The notes under the pieces: generated by a model
Told to the model about the DNA's origin: nothing
Database searches by the model: none
Seen by the model: the letters and a program-made list of their open reading frames with translations, nothing else
Made by a program: the position numbers and the translations under genes
Assembly: GCF_023156245.1 (NCBI RefSeq)
Contig: NZ_JAKZAH010000022.1
Location: 1-64,000 of the forward strand
Source: Marinobacter bryozoorum
Lineage (GTDB): Bacteria > Pseudomonadota > Gammaproteobacteria > Pseudomonadales > Oleiphilaceae
DNA: 64,000 bases
Direction: 5' to 3'
Part shown: piece after piece, positions 34,459-43,678 of the stretch
How the letters are laid out: each line of letters opens with the position of its first letter
Numbering within the stretch: the first letter of the stretch is position 1

Positions 34459-36093
34459 ATGCACGGCTTGATGATGAATCGCCCCCTGCTCATTTCCCAG
34501 ATCCTGGAGTTCGCTGCCGGTAACTACCCGGACCAGGAGATTGTTTCCCGTACCACGGAGGGAGGCATCCATCGCTATACCTATCCGGAGATGGCGCAGC
34601 GCACCCGCCAGCTGGCCAATGCGCTCAAAAAACTGGGCGCCAGCGAGGAAGACCGGATTGGCACCATCGCCTGGAACACCTACCGGCACCTGGAAGTGTA
34701 TTACGCCAGCTCCGGCATGGGCGCCATCTGTCACACCATGAACCCGCGACTGCCGGCCGACCAGCTGATCTACATCGTCAACCACGCGAAGGACAAGTTC
34801 ATCTTCGTGGACCTGACTTTCCTGCCGCTGCTGGAGAAGCTCTACGAGCACTTCCCCGATGTGGAAGGCTTTGTGGTGATGACCGATGAAGCCAACATGC
34901 CGGAAACCAGCCTGCCGCGGGTCTATTGCTACGAGACCCTGATCAAGGGCGAGTCCGACCAGTTCGAGTGGCCGGAGTTTGACGAGAACACCGCCTCGTC
35001 CCTGTGCTACACCTCCGGCACCACAGGCAACCCGAAAGGCGTGCTTTACAGCCATCGCTCGAACGTGCTCCACGCCCTCTTTGTACTGAGCATTTCCGGT
35101 GTGCCCATCGACGAGAACTCCACCATCCTGCCGGTGGTACCCATGTTCCACGTCAACGCCTGGGGCACGCCCTACTTTGGCCTGATCGCCGGTGTGAAGC
35201 TGGTGTTCCCGGGACCCGCGCTGGACGGTGAGAACCTGTCCAACCTGATCGAGGACGAGAAGGTCACTGATGCCTGGGGCGTACCCACCGTATGGCTGGG
35301 GCTGCTGGCCCACAAGCGCCAGAAGGGCGAGACCTTCAGTACCCTCAAACGCACCCTGATCGGTGGTTCGGCGCTGCCCAAGGCCATGATTCAGGAGTTC
35401 AAGGAGAAACATAACGTCGAGGCCATCCAGGGCTGGGGCATGACCGAGATGAGTCCGCTGGGCACTGTGGCCACACCGCGGCCGAGCCAGCGTGGTGGTG
35501 ACTGGGAGAAGGAGCTGAAACTCCGTGGCACCCAGGGCCGCCTGATGTTCGGTGTGGAAATGAAGATTGTTGACGCCGAAGGCAACGACCTGCCCCATGA
35601 CGGTGAGTCCCAAGGCGAGCTGTTGGTTCGCGGCAACGCGGTCATCAATGGCTACTACGAAAACGAGGACGCCACGAAGAATGCCATCGACAAGGATGGC
35701 TGGTTCCATACCGGGGACGTGTCGGTTATCTCGCCGGATGGTTTCATGGAAATCGTGGACCGGGTGAAGGACGTGATCAAGTCCGGTGGTGAGTGGATCA
35801 GCTCCATCGACCTGGAAAACGAAGCCATCGCCCATCCCAAGCTGGCGGAAGCGGCTGTGATCGGTATCCGCCACGAGAAGTGGCAGGAACGCCCGCTGCT
35901 GGTGGCAGTGAAAGAACCCGACGTGGAAGTCACCAGGGAAGAAGTACTCCAGTTCCTGGAGGAACGGGTGGCCAAGTGGTGGTTGCCGGATGACGTGGTG
36001 TTCGTGGACGAACTGCCCCACGGTGCCACCGGCAAGCTGCAGAAGGCCAAGCTGCGGGAGAACTTCAAGGACTACAAGTTGCCCACCGAGTAA
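34459..36093 (+). CDS. Long-/medium-chain acyl-CoA ligase
   Basis: A 544-aa class I adenylate-forming enzyme. Motifs: [20 protein letters not shown] near residues 180-198, GWGMTEMSP near 325, WFHTGDV near 413 and the catalytic Lys in [11 protein letters not shown] near 525. It resembles the fadD3/alkK-like group of fatty-acid CoA ligases used in alkane and fatty-acid growth. The ATG at 34459 has an ideal AAGGAG 6 nt upstream, so the open frame back to 34318 is not coding. Monocistronic, ending at a strong terminator. Confidence 0.95.
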   Translation: MHGLMMNRPLLISQILEFAAGNYPDQEIVSRTTEGGIHRYTYPEMAQRTRQLANALKKLGASEEDRIGTIAWNTYRHLEVYYASSGMGAICHTMNPRLPADQLIYIVNHAKDKFIFVDLTFLPLLEKLYEHFPDVEGFVVMTDEANMPETSLPRVYCYETLIKGESDQFEWPEFDENTASSLCYTSGTTGNPKGVLYSHRSNVLHALFVLSISGVPIDENSTILPVVPMFHVNAWGTPYFGLIAGVKLVFPGPALDGENLSNLIEDEKVTDAWGVPTVWLGLLAHKRQKGETFSTLKRTLIGGSALPKAMIQEFKEKHNVEAIQGWGMTEMSPLGTVATPRPSQRGGDWEKELKLRGTQGRLMFGVEMKIVDAEGNDLPHDGESQGELLVRGNAVINGYYENEDATKNAIDKDGWFHTGDVSVISPDGFMEIVDRVKDVIKSGGEWISSIDLENEAIAHPKLAEAAVIGIRHEKWQERPLLVAVKEPDVEVTREEVLQFLEERVAKWWLPDDVVFVDELPHGATGKLQKAKLRENFKDYKLPTE

Positions 36094-36140
36094 GCCGGAT
36101 TGGCGGGACCTGAGGCCTCGCCAGAGCCTGCAACACAAAA

Positions 36141-36177
36141 AGAGCCGCCGGGTGGCCCCCGGCGGCTCTTTTTTTTT
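36141..36177. terminator. Strong intrinsic terminator
   Basis: AGAGCCGCCGGG / CCCGGCGGCTCT, 12 bp with a 5-nt loop, followed by nine T. It ends the acyl-CoA ligase transcript. The A-tract on the left (ACACAAAA) also gives a shorter U-run to the convergent nitroreductase transcript. Confidence 0.95.
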
Positions 36178-36193
36178 GGCTGTGGAAGCCGGC

Positions 36194-36925
36194 TTACTTC
36201 AGTTCAAAGCCCCGCTTGACCAGGAATTCCCGCATGTGGGGACGCAACTTGGCGTTGAACAGCGGGCTCAGCTGTTCGGACCAGTTGGTGTCCTTGGTGC
36301 CCCCTGCACGCTGACCGTAATAGGCACGCATGACGTCGTCGAACTGATCGACCGAGGTGGTGTCTTCACGGTATTCGTCTTCCATCAGGATGCTTTCCAC
36401 GGATAGCCGGGGTTTGACGTCCGGATCCTGGTCCGGGTAGCCCAGACACAGCCCGAACACCGGGTAGACCTGGTCGGGCAGGTTCAGCAGGTCGCTGACT
36501 TCCGCCGGGTTATTGCGAATGCCGCCGATATAGCAGATGCCGAGGCCCTCGGACTCCGCCGCAACCACGACATTCTGGGCCACCAGGGCAGTGTCAACGC
36601 TGGCCACCAGGAACTGCTCGGTCATGCCACGAATGACGTCAGCACCGGCTCGTTCGGCGGCGTCCGTGGGGCGCTTCATATCAGCGCAGAAGACCAGGAA
36701 GTGGGAGCAGGTTTCCACGTACTTCTGGCCGCCGGCCAGTTCGGCAATCTTCGCCCGCTTCTCCGGACTGGTCACATGGATGATAGAATAGGCCTGTACG
36801 TGATTGGACGTGGCCGCGCTCTGACCAGCCCGGATCAGTTCCAGGAACGTTTCCTGCGGAATCTTCTGCTCGGTGAACTTGCGGATCGAGCGGTGTGACT
36901 TGAGTAGATCAATAGTCGCGTTCAT
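36194..36925 (-). CDS. NADPH nitroreductase / flavin reductase (NfsA/FRP type)
   Basis: A 243-aa FMN-dependent oxidoreductase. The FMN-binding HRSIRKFTEQKIP (residues 11-23), SAATSNHVQAYS (36-47), the central SEGLGICYIGGIRNNP near 125-140 and PVFGLCLGYPD near 153-163 follow the NfsA/FRP family. It probably reduces quinones, nitroaromatics or free flavin with NADPH. Free-standing gene between the terminator and the beta-helix protein. No regulatory motif stood out. Confidence 0.92.
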   Translation of the reverse strand: MNATIDLLKSHRSIRKFTEQKIPQETFLELIRAGQSAATSNHVQAYSIIHVTSPEKRAKIAELAGGQKYVETCSHFLVFCADMKRPTDAAERAGADVIRGMTEQFLVASVDTALVAQNVVVAAESEGLGICYIGGIRNNPAEVSDLLNLPDQVYPVFGLCLGYPDQDPDVKPRLSVESILMEDEYREDTTSVDQFDDVMRAYYGQRAGGTKDTNWSEQLSPLFNAKLRPHMREFLVKRGFELK

Positions 36926-37006
36926 GGCGTCTCTCTGGTTTCAGTTCGTGAGTGTACGGGTGTACGTCCTGTCACCGAAAACAGAGCATTCTACACAATT
37001 TTCCGA

Positions 37007-38587
37007 TCAGGATTCCGGGAAAGCCGTCCAGCCTGCCAGCCAACTGCCCGGGTTTTTAGGATTGATGGCGCCAGAGAAGGTGGCGGACTCGTCAAAGAAT
37101 TCGCTCTTGGGCGGTGTCGTGGCGGGCATGTCCCGGCTGGGAATACGGGGGCGGAAGTCCGGCGCGGTCAGGTGGCGTGCTGCCGGGTGCAGCACACTGC
37201 TGATGCTCAGGTAGTTACGGTTCTCCGGGCTTCTTAGCCAGGCTTCTTCGTCAAAGCCATAATCATCGTCGCCTGCGCCCTGTTCCTGTTGGCCGCTGCC
37301 CATAGTGCCGGTGGCGGCAATGATGTTATGGCTAAAGGTCAGCTCGCCGCCGGCTGCAAGGGCGCGGACTTCATCCCGGGTATCCATGGCTTCCATGGCG
37401 TAGCTGTCGATGATCATGTTGTGGAAGTGACCGCCGGTGCCTTCCCTCAGCACCATGCCGCGGTGGGCTTTCGCTCCATGGCCGGTGCCGGCAAGGGTGA
37501 CGTTGTAGAACACCGGTTCCGATCGGGGTGTGGCCTCGTGCTGGTTGCCATTATTGTCGCCTTCGAAGGCGTTGTCGCCTACATCGGCGTGCTGCTGGAT
37601 AATCGCGAACTGCACTCGTCCCCGCCAGCCCCAGTCCCAGTCGATGCTGTCGTCTGCAGCGCCGGACACCAGGATGTGCTTCAGGTCCACGGTGCCGCCA
37701 AACATTTCGATGCCATCGTCCAGGGCCCGGTGAACCTGCACATGGCGCACGATGGTATTGCTGCCGCAGCCACCCAGGGTCAGGCCGTTGAGCTCATTGT
37801 TCTGATAGACCTCAAAGCCGGCAAACTCGATGCGAGTGTATTCCACCACCCCGCAACTGTCATTGGCGTCCGGCCCGCCGAAACTGCCTCGCTGATCGGT
37901 GGCGGGCACACCCTCGATCTGGGCGGAGGGTTGGTTGACAGGGGCATTGCCCAGCAGGACCACACCGCCCCAGTCACCGCGGTTACGTTCACCCTCTTCC
38001 CGGGCACTGGTGAATACCACCGGCTGGTCTGGCCGGCCCCGGGAAAACAGCTGACTGCCCCGGGTTACGATCAGCGCGGAGCCGTTTTCACCCAGGATGG
38101 TGGCGCCGGCTTCGATGGTCAGGGTGGTGTTATCGACGAACACTATGTCGTCGAGTACGTAGGTCTTGCCGCCTTCCCAGGTGGTGGGCGTGGTGATGTC
38201 GTCGCTGATCCGGATGGTTTGCGGTTCCAGGGCCGTAAACCCGACCGTCAGTGCCGCGCCTGCTGCCACCAGGGGCGCCAGCCACACCAGGTGGCGGCGC
38301 TTGCGTGGGGTTGCCCTGACCGCCTCCGGTTCCGCCGCCGGTATGTGCTGCGTGTCAGTAGTGGCCATCAAGGGTGTCCCGGAGTCCTGGCCGCGGATGG
38401 CCCCGACCAGTTTACGGACTTTCTCGGAGCCGGAGGCCTCCGCCCGGCGCAGTACGTCGGCGCGATAGTTGGGTTCCCGCAACAAGTTGTTGAGGTGAAC
38501 AAACTGAATGTCGGCGCACTCGCCCCGGTCCACCAGGCGTTTGAGTTGCCAGAGTTGTTCAACGAGCAGGGAGGCGTTGGCGGACAT
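37007..38587 (-). CDS. Membrane-anchored parallel beta-helix protein, Pho-type promoter
   Basis: A 526-aa protein of unknown function. Residues 1-95 are a charged, helical cytoplasmic part (with EQLWQLKRLVDRGECADIQ) and residues 99-120 are a single membrane helix. The remaining 400 residues are periplasmic, with repeats typical of a right-handed beta-helix (TYVLDDIVFVDNTTLTIEAG, GDWGGVVLLGNAPV, GGCGSNTIVRHVQVHRALDDGIEMFGG...). Cys and Asp/Asn-rich turns suggest metal or ligand sites. The extracellular part resembles surface proteins of unknown role. CGGAGA lies 8 nt before the ATG, downstream of a Pho-box promoter. It may work in phosphate starvation. Confidence 0.8.
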   Translation of the reverse strand: MSANASLLVEQLWQLKRLVDRGECADIQFVHLNNLLREPNYRADVLRRAEASGSEKVRKLVGAIRGQDSGTPLMATTDTQHIPAAEPEAVRATPRKRRHLVWLAPLVAAGAALTVGFTALEPQTIRISDDITTPTTWEGGKTYVLDDIVFVDNTTLTIEAGATILGENGSALIVTRGSQLFSRGRPDQPVVFTSAREEGERNRGDWGGVVLLGNAPVNQPSAQIEGVPATDQRGSFGGPDANDSCGVVEYTRIEFAGFEVYQNNELNGLTLGGCGSNTIVRHVQVHRALDDGIEMFGGTVDLKHILVSGAADDSIDWDWGWRGRVQFAIIQQHADVGDNAFEGDNNGNQHEATPRSEPVFYNVTLAGTGHGAKAHRGMVLREGTGGHFHNMIIDSYAMEAMDTRDEVRALAAGGELTFSHNIIAATGTMGSGQQEQGAGDDDYGFDEEAWLRSPENRNYLSISSVLHPAARHLTAPDFRPRIPSRDMPATTPPKSEFFDESATFSGAINPKNPGSWLAGWTAFPES

Positions 38588-38620
38588 TACTGCATCTCCG
38601 AAGAAATAAATGTGGCGGTA

Positions 38621-38654
38621 TTTATAACTTCAGGCGATTACAGGTTGATGACAG
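38621..38654 (-). promoter_or_regulatory. Pho box and -10 of the beta-helix gene
   Basis: Minus strand: CTGTCATCAACCTGTAAT (38637-38654) matches the PhoB box (two CTGTCAT-type direct repeats 11 bp apart; 13 of 14 repeat positions match). A -10 TATAAA (38621-38626) begins 10 nt after it, the normal Pho-promoter spacing. Transcription would start near 38613, about 26 nt before the ATG. Confidence 0.75.
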
Positions 38655-38687
38655 GTCCAAGCGAGAGCTGTCCTTAATTATTCGTTT

Positions 38688-39512
38688 TCAGAATGACTTG
38701 CGAAGGTTAACCAGCACCGGAGTGCCATCCGCCGGATCCTGCAGGATGTCGCAGTGCACTCCGTACAGCCGATGGATCAGGTCCGGGTCGAGGATGTCAG
38801 AGGGTGCACCCCGGGCCAGGATTTCACCGTCGGCCATGGCGACCAGGTGATCGGCATAGCGGCACGCGCTCACCAGGTCGTGCACTACCATCGCCACGGT
38901 TTTGCCCTGGCCGGCGAGCTGGCGGATCAGTTCGAACACTTCGATCTGGTGGCCCAGGTCCAGGGCGGAGGTGGGTTCGTCCAGAAGCAGCAGGGGAGTC
39001 TGCTGGGCAATGCTCATGGCAATCCAGGCCCGCTGCCGCTGGCCGCCGGAGAGCGTATCCAGCGGCCGGTCGGCCAGCTCTGCAAGGTCTGCGGCCGCCA
39101 GCGCCTGTTCCAGGATGGCCTGGTCCTGTTCTGTCCAGCGCCGGAGGAAGCCCTGGTGGGGCTGGCGGCCAAAGCGGATCAGGTCAGTGACGGTGAGCCC
39201 CTCCGGGGCGGTATTGTCCTGGGGCAGCAGTGCCAGCTGGCGCGCCACCTCCCGGCTGGGCAGGGTGTGGATATCCCTGCCATTCAGCAGTACCGCACCC
39301 CCGGCGGGAACGTGCACCCGGGCGAGGCCGTTGAGCAGGGTGGACTTGCCGCAACCGTTAGGTCCAACGATGGCAGTGACCTTTCCCTGTGGCAGTTCCA
39401 GGTTCAGGGTTTTGATGACCGGGTACCGCCCATGGGCCAGGGAGAGCGCCTGTGCTGCCAGGCCCGGCTGGTCAGGCACGTTGTCAGGTGTACGGGCAGA
39501 TGAATGGCTCAT
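38688..39512 (-). CDS. Iron-siderophore/heme ABC importer ATPase (FecE/FepC type)
   Basis: A 274-aa cytoplasmic ATPase. Walker A GPNGCGKSTLL near 50-60, Q-loop LLPQDNT near 95, signature LSGGQRQRAWIAM near 152-164 and Walker B LLLLDEPTSALD near 173-184. It has the H-loop VVHDL. It energises uptake of a ferric siderophore through the two permeases upstream. Its start overlaps the permease stop by 4 nt. Part of the Fur-box operon starting at the binding-protein gene near 42487. Confidence 0.93.
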   Translation of the reverse strand: MSHSSARTPDNVPDQPGLAAQALSLAHGRYPVIKTLNLELPQGKVTAIVGPNGCGKSTLLNGLARVHVPAGGAVLLNGRDIHTLPSREVARQLALLPQDNTAPEGLTVTDLIRFGRQPHQGFLRRWTEQDQAILEQALAAADLAELADRPLDTLSGGQRQRAWIAMSIAQQTPLLLLDEPTSALDLGHQIEVFELIRQLAGQGKTVAMVVHDLVSACRYADHLVAMADGEILARGAPSDILDPDLIHRLYGVHCDILQDPADGTPVLVNLRKSF

Positions 39513-40510
39513 GTCAAACTCCGTGACGACGGTTTTACAAGTATCCAGATCAGGTAGGGCGCACCCACGATGGCGGTGATCAGACCGACCGGCAGTTCCA
39601 GGGGCGCCAGCAGTAACCGGCCGACCAGGTCAGCGGTGACCATGAAGCCGGCACCGGCCAGGGCCGAGGCGGTTAGCGGCACCCTGCCGGAGCGGCACAG
39701 GGCCCGAGCCAGTTCCGGTGCCAGCAGGGCTACCATGCCCACCGGGCCGGCGACGGCCACAGCCAGGCCGGTGAGCAGCACCGCACACGCCAGGCTCAGG
39801 GCCCGGACACGCTTCAGCCGCGTGCCCAGGTTAATGGCTACCGGGTCGGAGAACTGTAGGGTATTCAGGGACCGGCCCAGTAACAGGGCTGCCATCCAGC
39901 CCGCTACCAGGCCAGCAGCGAGCACCGACACCGCTGTCGCCGAACGGGCATTCAGGCTGCCCACGGTCCATGGAAAGGCGGCGTTGGCCGCATCAATGGC
40001 CACTCGGCTGAGCATTACCTGGGTAACAGCACCCGCAATGGCGCCGATACCAAGGCCGGCGATGATAAACCGGTAACCCCGGGTACCGTTGGCCCCCGCC
40101 AGGCCAAAGGCCAGTGCGGTAGCGGTTGCTGCCCCGCCAAGGGCCATGGCGGAGGGGGCAAGGCTGATACCGGTGCCCACCACGGAAGCCACGGCAAAGG
40201 CCGTGGCGGCGTTATCAATGCCGATTATGCCAGGGGTGGCCAGGCGGTTGCGGGCCACAGTCTGCATCAGGCAGCCGGCCAGGGCAAAGGCGGCGCCGGT
40301 CAGGGCTCCGGCAAGCACCCGTGGCAGGCGCAGCTCCTGGACCACGAACCGATGCATGGCGTTACCCTGTCCGGTCAATGCATCCCACAGGCCGTCCAGC
40401 GGCACACTGACCGTTCCCAGTGCCAGGGACATGGCCATGGCCAGGGAAAGAGCGGCGACCAGGGCCAGGGTGGCGGCAATATTCCGGTGCTGTATCAGAA
40501 GTTCTGTCAT
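39509..40510 (-). CDS. Iron-siderophore ABC permease (FecCD family), second subunit
   Basis: A 333-aa inner-membrane subunit with about 9-10 helices. The FecCD-family segments VVQELRLPRVLAGALTGAAFALAG (residues 47-70) and VAVAGPVGMVALLAPELAR near 240-258 are clear. It forms the channel with the other permease. Start is 7 nt after the first permease ends. Confidence 0.92.
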   Translation of the reverse strand: MTELLIQHRNIAATLALVAALSLAMAMSLALGTVSVPLDGLWDALTGQGNAMHRFVVQELRLPRVLAGALTGAAFALAGCLMQTVARNRLATPGIIGIDNAATAFAVASVVGTGISLAPSAMALGGAATATALAFGLAGANGTRGYRFIIAGLGIGAIAGAVTQVMLSRVAIDAANAAFPWTVGSLNARSATAVSVLAAGLVAGWMAALLLGRSLNTLQFSDPVAINLGTRLKRVRALSLACAVLLTGLAVAVAGPVGMVALLAPELARALCRSGRVPLTASALAGAGFMVTADLVGRLLLAPLELPVGLITAIVGAPYLIWILVKPSSRSLT

Positions 40511-40517
40511 GTCAGGC

Positions 40518-41540
40518 TCACAGGGCGGGCATGCGCCTGGAACGCACGATGATCAGCAGTACCGGGGCGCCGAGCATGGCGGTAATGACGCCGAGGGGGA
40601 GCTCCGCCGGCGCACCGATGACCCGGGCCAGGGTATCGGCCACCAGGATCATGCCCGGACCAATGGGCAGGCACAGCCACAGGGTTTTACGAATATCCGG
40701 CCCGGCCAAGGCGCGGGCAATGAACGGTACCACCAGCCCAGCAAAGACCAGTGGTCCCGCCAGGGCAGTGGCCCCTCCCACCAGTAATGCCACTGCAACG
40801 ACGACCAGGGCGCGGATCCGCCCGGGTCGGTGCCCCAGCCCCATGGCGGCACGCTCGCCCAGCGACAGGGCCGCCAGCGGCGATGCCACGATCACGACGA
40901 GAACGCCCGCTACCGCCATGGATGGCAGAACGGCAACCAGGTCGGCTAACGAGGTGCCGGCGATACTGCCGGTAATCCAGAAGCGGACTTCGTCGGCGGC
41001 CCGCTGGTCGGCCAGCATCATCACCGAGGTCAGTGATAACAGCAGGCCCGTTACCGTGGCCCCGGCCAGTACCAGCCGGACCGGGTCCGCCGCCAGCCCG
41101 CGGGACCGGGTTGCCAGCATGACCAGGGCACAGCCGGCCAGGGCCCCGGCCTGGGCTACGAGCGTGGTCATGGTGGCCGAACTGGCACCCAGCAGAATGG
41201 CGAGGGTGACAGCGAAGGCGCTGCCGCCACTCACCCCAAGCAACCCAGGTTCGGCCAGCGGGTTGCGGGTCAGGGCCTGCAGCAGGGCACCGGCGATGGC
41301 CAGGGCAAGGCCAGTGGCCATGGCCGTGGCCAACCGGGGCAGGCGAAGTTCCATCACCACGAAGCGGGCTTCTTCGCTTCCCTGGCCAGTCATCACCTGC
41401 AAGGCCTCTACGGCTCCCACCGGACCGGCGCCCCACAGCAAGCTGGCCAGTGCTGCGGCAAGAACGAAAAAAACCGCCACAGGCAGTGGCGGCACAAGGG
41501 CACGGGATGCAGGCGTGCGCTGACAGGCGTAATCGGTCAT
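40518..41540 (-). CDS. Iron-siderophore ABC permease (FecCD family), first subunit
   Basis: A 340-aa integral membrane protein with about 10 helices. Family signatures: VVMELRLPRLATAMATGLALAIAGALLQALTRNPLAEPGLLG near 61-102 and ALAGPLVFAGLVVPFIAR near 262-279. The N-terminal MTDYACQRTPASRALVPPLP is cytoplasmic. The start codon overlaps the stop of the binding-protein gene by 1 nt. Works as a heterodimer with the next gene. Confidence 0.92.
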   Translation of the reverse strand: MTDYACQRTPASRALVPPLPVAVFFVLAAALASLLWGAGPVGAVEALQVMTGQGSEEARFVVMELRLPRLATAMATGLALAIAGALLQALTRNPLAEPGLLGVSGGSAFAVTLAILLGASSATMTTLVAQAGALAGCALVMLATRSRGLAADPVRLVLAGATVTGLLLSLTSVMMLADQRAADEVRFWITGSIAGTSLADLVAVLPSMAVAGVLVVIVASPLAALSLGERAAMGLGHRPGRIRALVVVAVALLVGGATALAGPLVFAGLVVPFIARALAGPDIRKTLWLCLPIGPGMILVADTLARVIGAPAELPLGVITAMLGAPVLLIIVRSRRMPAL

Positions 41541-42487
41541 CAGGGTTGCTGCGACAGGGCGTTCTCGATGTCATCAAGAATGGCCAGGGCTGCCAGCGGG
41601 CCGGACGCACTGGTCCACAGGTGGCCGTCCACCGGCACCACCCGGTCATTGCTGTGGGCCTTCAGGCGTTTGAAGGCGGGTGACTGTCGGGCGGCGTCCA
41701 GGGCTTCGCGACCGTCGTCATTAATGGTGGCCAGGAAGATCCACTCCTGGTCCATGAGCGTGAGATTTTCCTGGCTCAGGGGCTGGCTGTGGGGGCGACC
41801 TTCCTTGACGATACCGCCATCCTCGACCTCAAACCCTGCCGAGGCCAGCACGGTCGCAGAGAAGAGGCCTTCTGACATCACCAGCGGACCCTGGGGCATC
41901 CAGCGGACCAGGGAAGTATCGCGCTGCTGCTGCGGTATGCTGCCGGTCACCTGTTCGCGAACTTCTTCCGCACGGTGCCCAACCCGGGCAATGACGTCGT
42001 TAGCCTGGCCCTCCCGGCCAAGGGCCCGGGCGAAGCCGGCCAATTCCTGTTTCCAGGTGTCCTGCCGGAACAGGGGCACATCCAGCACGATGGTGGGTGC
42101 CATCTGCGACAGCAGTTCATACTGGTCCCTGCTGGTTTGTCGGGTGGCCAGGATCAGGTCCGGTTGCAAGGCCAGGACCGCCTCCAGGTTGGTCTCCCCA
42201 GGCGCACCCACAATTGCGATATCGCCGGCCGCTTCCCGGATATAGCTGGCCACATGCTGGCCGCCCCGGGTAATGATGGCACCCACGGGCTGCACGCCAA
42301 CGGCAATGGCCGAGTCCAGCGCGCCTTCGTAGAGGGTCACCACGCGCTCCGGCTGGCCTTCCACAGTGACGTCACCGTAGAGGGTTTCGATGGTGCGGGT
42401 CTCGGCCAGGGCGTTCTGGCTGATCGCCAGCATGGCCAGGCCAGCGACCAGCCCCTGACGGACACAATGAATAAAGGATGTCTGCAT
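41540..42487 (-). CDS. Periplasmic iron-siderophore binding protein (FecB-like)
   Basis: A 315-aa class III periplasmic binding protein with a Sec signal (VAGLAMLAISQNALA, cleavage near residue 28). Binding-fold motifs: GDVTVEGQPERVVTLYEGALDSAIAVGV near 40-65, and LEAVLALQPDLILATRQTSRDQYE near 100-123. First gene of the minus-strand ABC operon, which has a Fur box in front. GAGAAACC is the ribosome site. Ferric-chelate specificity (citrate, hydroxamate or catecholate) is not certain. Confidence 0.92.
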   Translation of the reverse strand: MQTSFIHCVRQGLVAGLAMLAISQNALAETRTIETLYGDVTVEGQPERVVTLYEGALDSAIAVGVQPVGAIITRGGQHVASYIREAAGDIAIVGAPGETNLEAVLALQPDLILATRQTSRDQYELLSQMAPTIVLDVPLFRQDTWKQELAGFARALGREGQANDVIARVGHRAEEVREQVTGSIPQQQRDTSLVRWMPQGPLVMSEGLFSATVLASAGFEVEDGGIVKEGRPHSQPLSQENLTLMDQEWIFLATINDDGREALDAARQSPAFKRLKAHSNDRVVPVDGHLWTSASGPLAALAILDDIENALSQQP

Positions 42488-42559
42488 GGTTTCTCCGTAG
42501 TGGCCACGGCGGGTGGCCTGCGATGCGATTAAAAGTATATAGCAAGCAACTCTTTTAAT

Positions 42560-42578
42560 GATAATGATTCACATTAAA
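42560..42578. promoter_or_regulatory. Fur box between the ABC operon and the LysR gene
   Basis: GATAATGATTCACATTAAA matches 14 of 19 positions of the Fur consensus GATAATGATAATCATTATC. It lies between the divergent ABC operon and lysR gene, so both may be iron-repressed. The surrounding AT-rich stretch (42520-42590) carries -10-like sequences in both directions. Confidence 0.7.
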
Positions 42579-42633
42579 TATTAAAAGATGCTAGATTGGC
42601 ACGACCTGTTGCAAAAAGTGGAACGATTGCGAA

Positions 42634-43584
42634 ATGTACGACCTCAGGGAACTGGAGGCCTTCGCCTCTGTTGTGCGCACCGGCAGCCTGACCGCTAGTT
42701 GTCGGGAGCTTGACCTGCCCAAGTCGACGCTCAGTCGCCGCATCCGCCAGCTTGAGGAAGCGGTCGGTCAGCCGCTGCTGCTTCGTCAGTCCCGGCGAAT
42801 CTACCCCAATGATGCCGGCCGTCTTTTCTATCGGTACAGCCACGAAATCCTGGCCCTGCTCTCCCAGGGCCATGAGGCTCTTGATGAGCTGAGGGAAGGA
42901 GTGACCGGTGTGTTGGAGCTGAGCTGCCACGAAGCCTTCGTGCGGGGATGGTTTGCCGGGATCGTAGACACGTTCATGGCAGAACATGAGGGCCTGGAGG
43001 TTAGTATACGGACCCAGCAGCAACCACCGGACGCCATCACGGACGCCGTGTGTGTGTGGCTCGGCAGGATGCCGGAAGGTAACTTTCGCTGTGAGGTGCT
43101 CGGCCAATTGACCCAGGGGGTCTATGGGAGTCCGGCGTACTTCACCAGCCAAGGGCGCCCGGAGTCGCCTTCTGAGCTGGACCAGCACACCTGGATCGAT
43201 ATGCTTGGCAGTGACGACAAAGGCGTTGAGCTGAACCATCCGGTCAGTGGACCCTGGCCAATACGTCCCCGGACAGGGCGGTTCAGCGTGGACCAGTATT
43301 GCGTGCAGGGCGATGCTATTGCGGCGGGCAGAGGCGTCGGGCTGATGCCCCATTGGCTTGCGGATCGTCGGCTGGACGCGCACCCGGGTCAGTTCGAACT
43401 GTGCATGCCAGAATGGCTTGGGCCGGTGCTGCCGGTATCATTGCTTTACCCCCATGGCGTCCTGCCCCGCCGTAGCCGGATGTTTATGCAGCACCTGAGG
43501 GCCTCGGTTCCGTCGGCATGGCGCCTGGCCAACGGAACCTCCCCTATCGTTCCGGAATCCGGAACATATCATTCCGCGCAATAA
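42634..43584 (+). CDS. LysR-family transcriptional regulator
   Basis: A 316-aa regulator. Winged helix-turn-helix at residues 1-60 (ELEAFASVVRTGSLTASCRELDLPKSTLSRRIRQLEEAVG) and a LysR substrate domain for the rest. It lies between the two halves of the iron-uptake locus, co-directional with the TonB receptor, with 94 nt to its ATG and a Fur box between. LysR regulators usually sense a small molecule, so it might respond to a siderophore or metabolite. A local regulatory role in iron uptake is an inference. Confidence 0.9.
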   Translation: MYDLRELEAFASVVRTGSLTASCRELDLPKSTLSRRIRQLEEAVGQPLLLRQSRRIYPNDAGRLFYRYSHEILALLSQGHEALDELREGVTGVLELSCHEAFVRGWFAGIVDTFMAEHEGLEVSIRTQQQPPDAITDAVCVWLGRMPEGNFRCEVLGQLTQGVYGSPAYFTSQGRPESPSELDQHTWIDMLGSDDKGVELNHPVSGPWPIRPRTGRFSVDQYCVQGDAIAAGRGVGLMPHWLADRRLDAHPGQFELCMPEWLGPVLPVSLLYPHGVLPRRSRMFMQHLRASVPSAWRLANGTSPIVPESGTYHSAQ

Positions 43585-43616
43585 AGATTGGCTTTGTGTT
43601 AATGTTCGCCGCAAAT

Positions 43617-43635
43617 GATACTGATTCGCATTAAT
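43617..43635. promoter_or_regulatory. Fur box before the TonB-dependent receptor
   Basis: GATACTGATTCGCATTAAT matches 13 of 19 positions of the Fur consensus and shares the core TGATTCxCATTAA with the first box. It lies about 44 nt before the receptor ATG. Confidence 0.62.
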
Positions 43636-43678
43636 GGCGAGTCCACTTTTCCTGCGATCATTCACAAAGGAGATATCC

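Noticed and set aside
34333..36138. Long open frame (601 codons) opposite the acyl-CoA ligase
   Set aside because: It is antisense to a gene with full motifs and an ideal ribosome site, and crosses intergenic sequence; composition is His/Gly/Val-rich.
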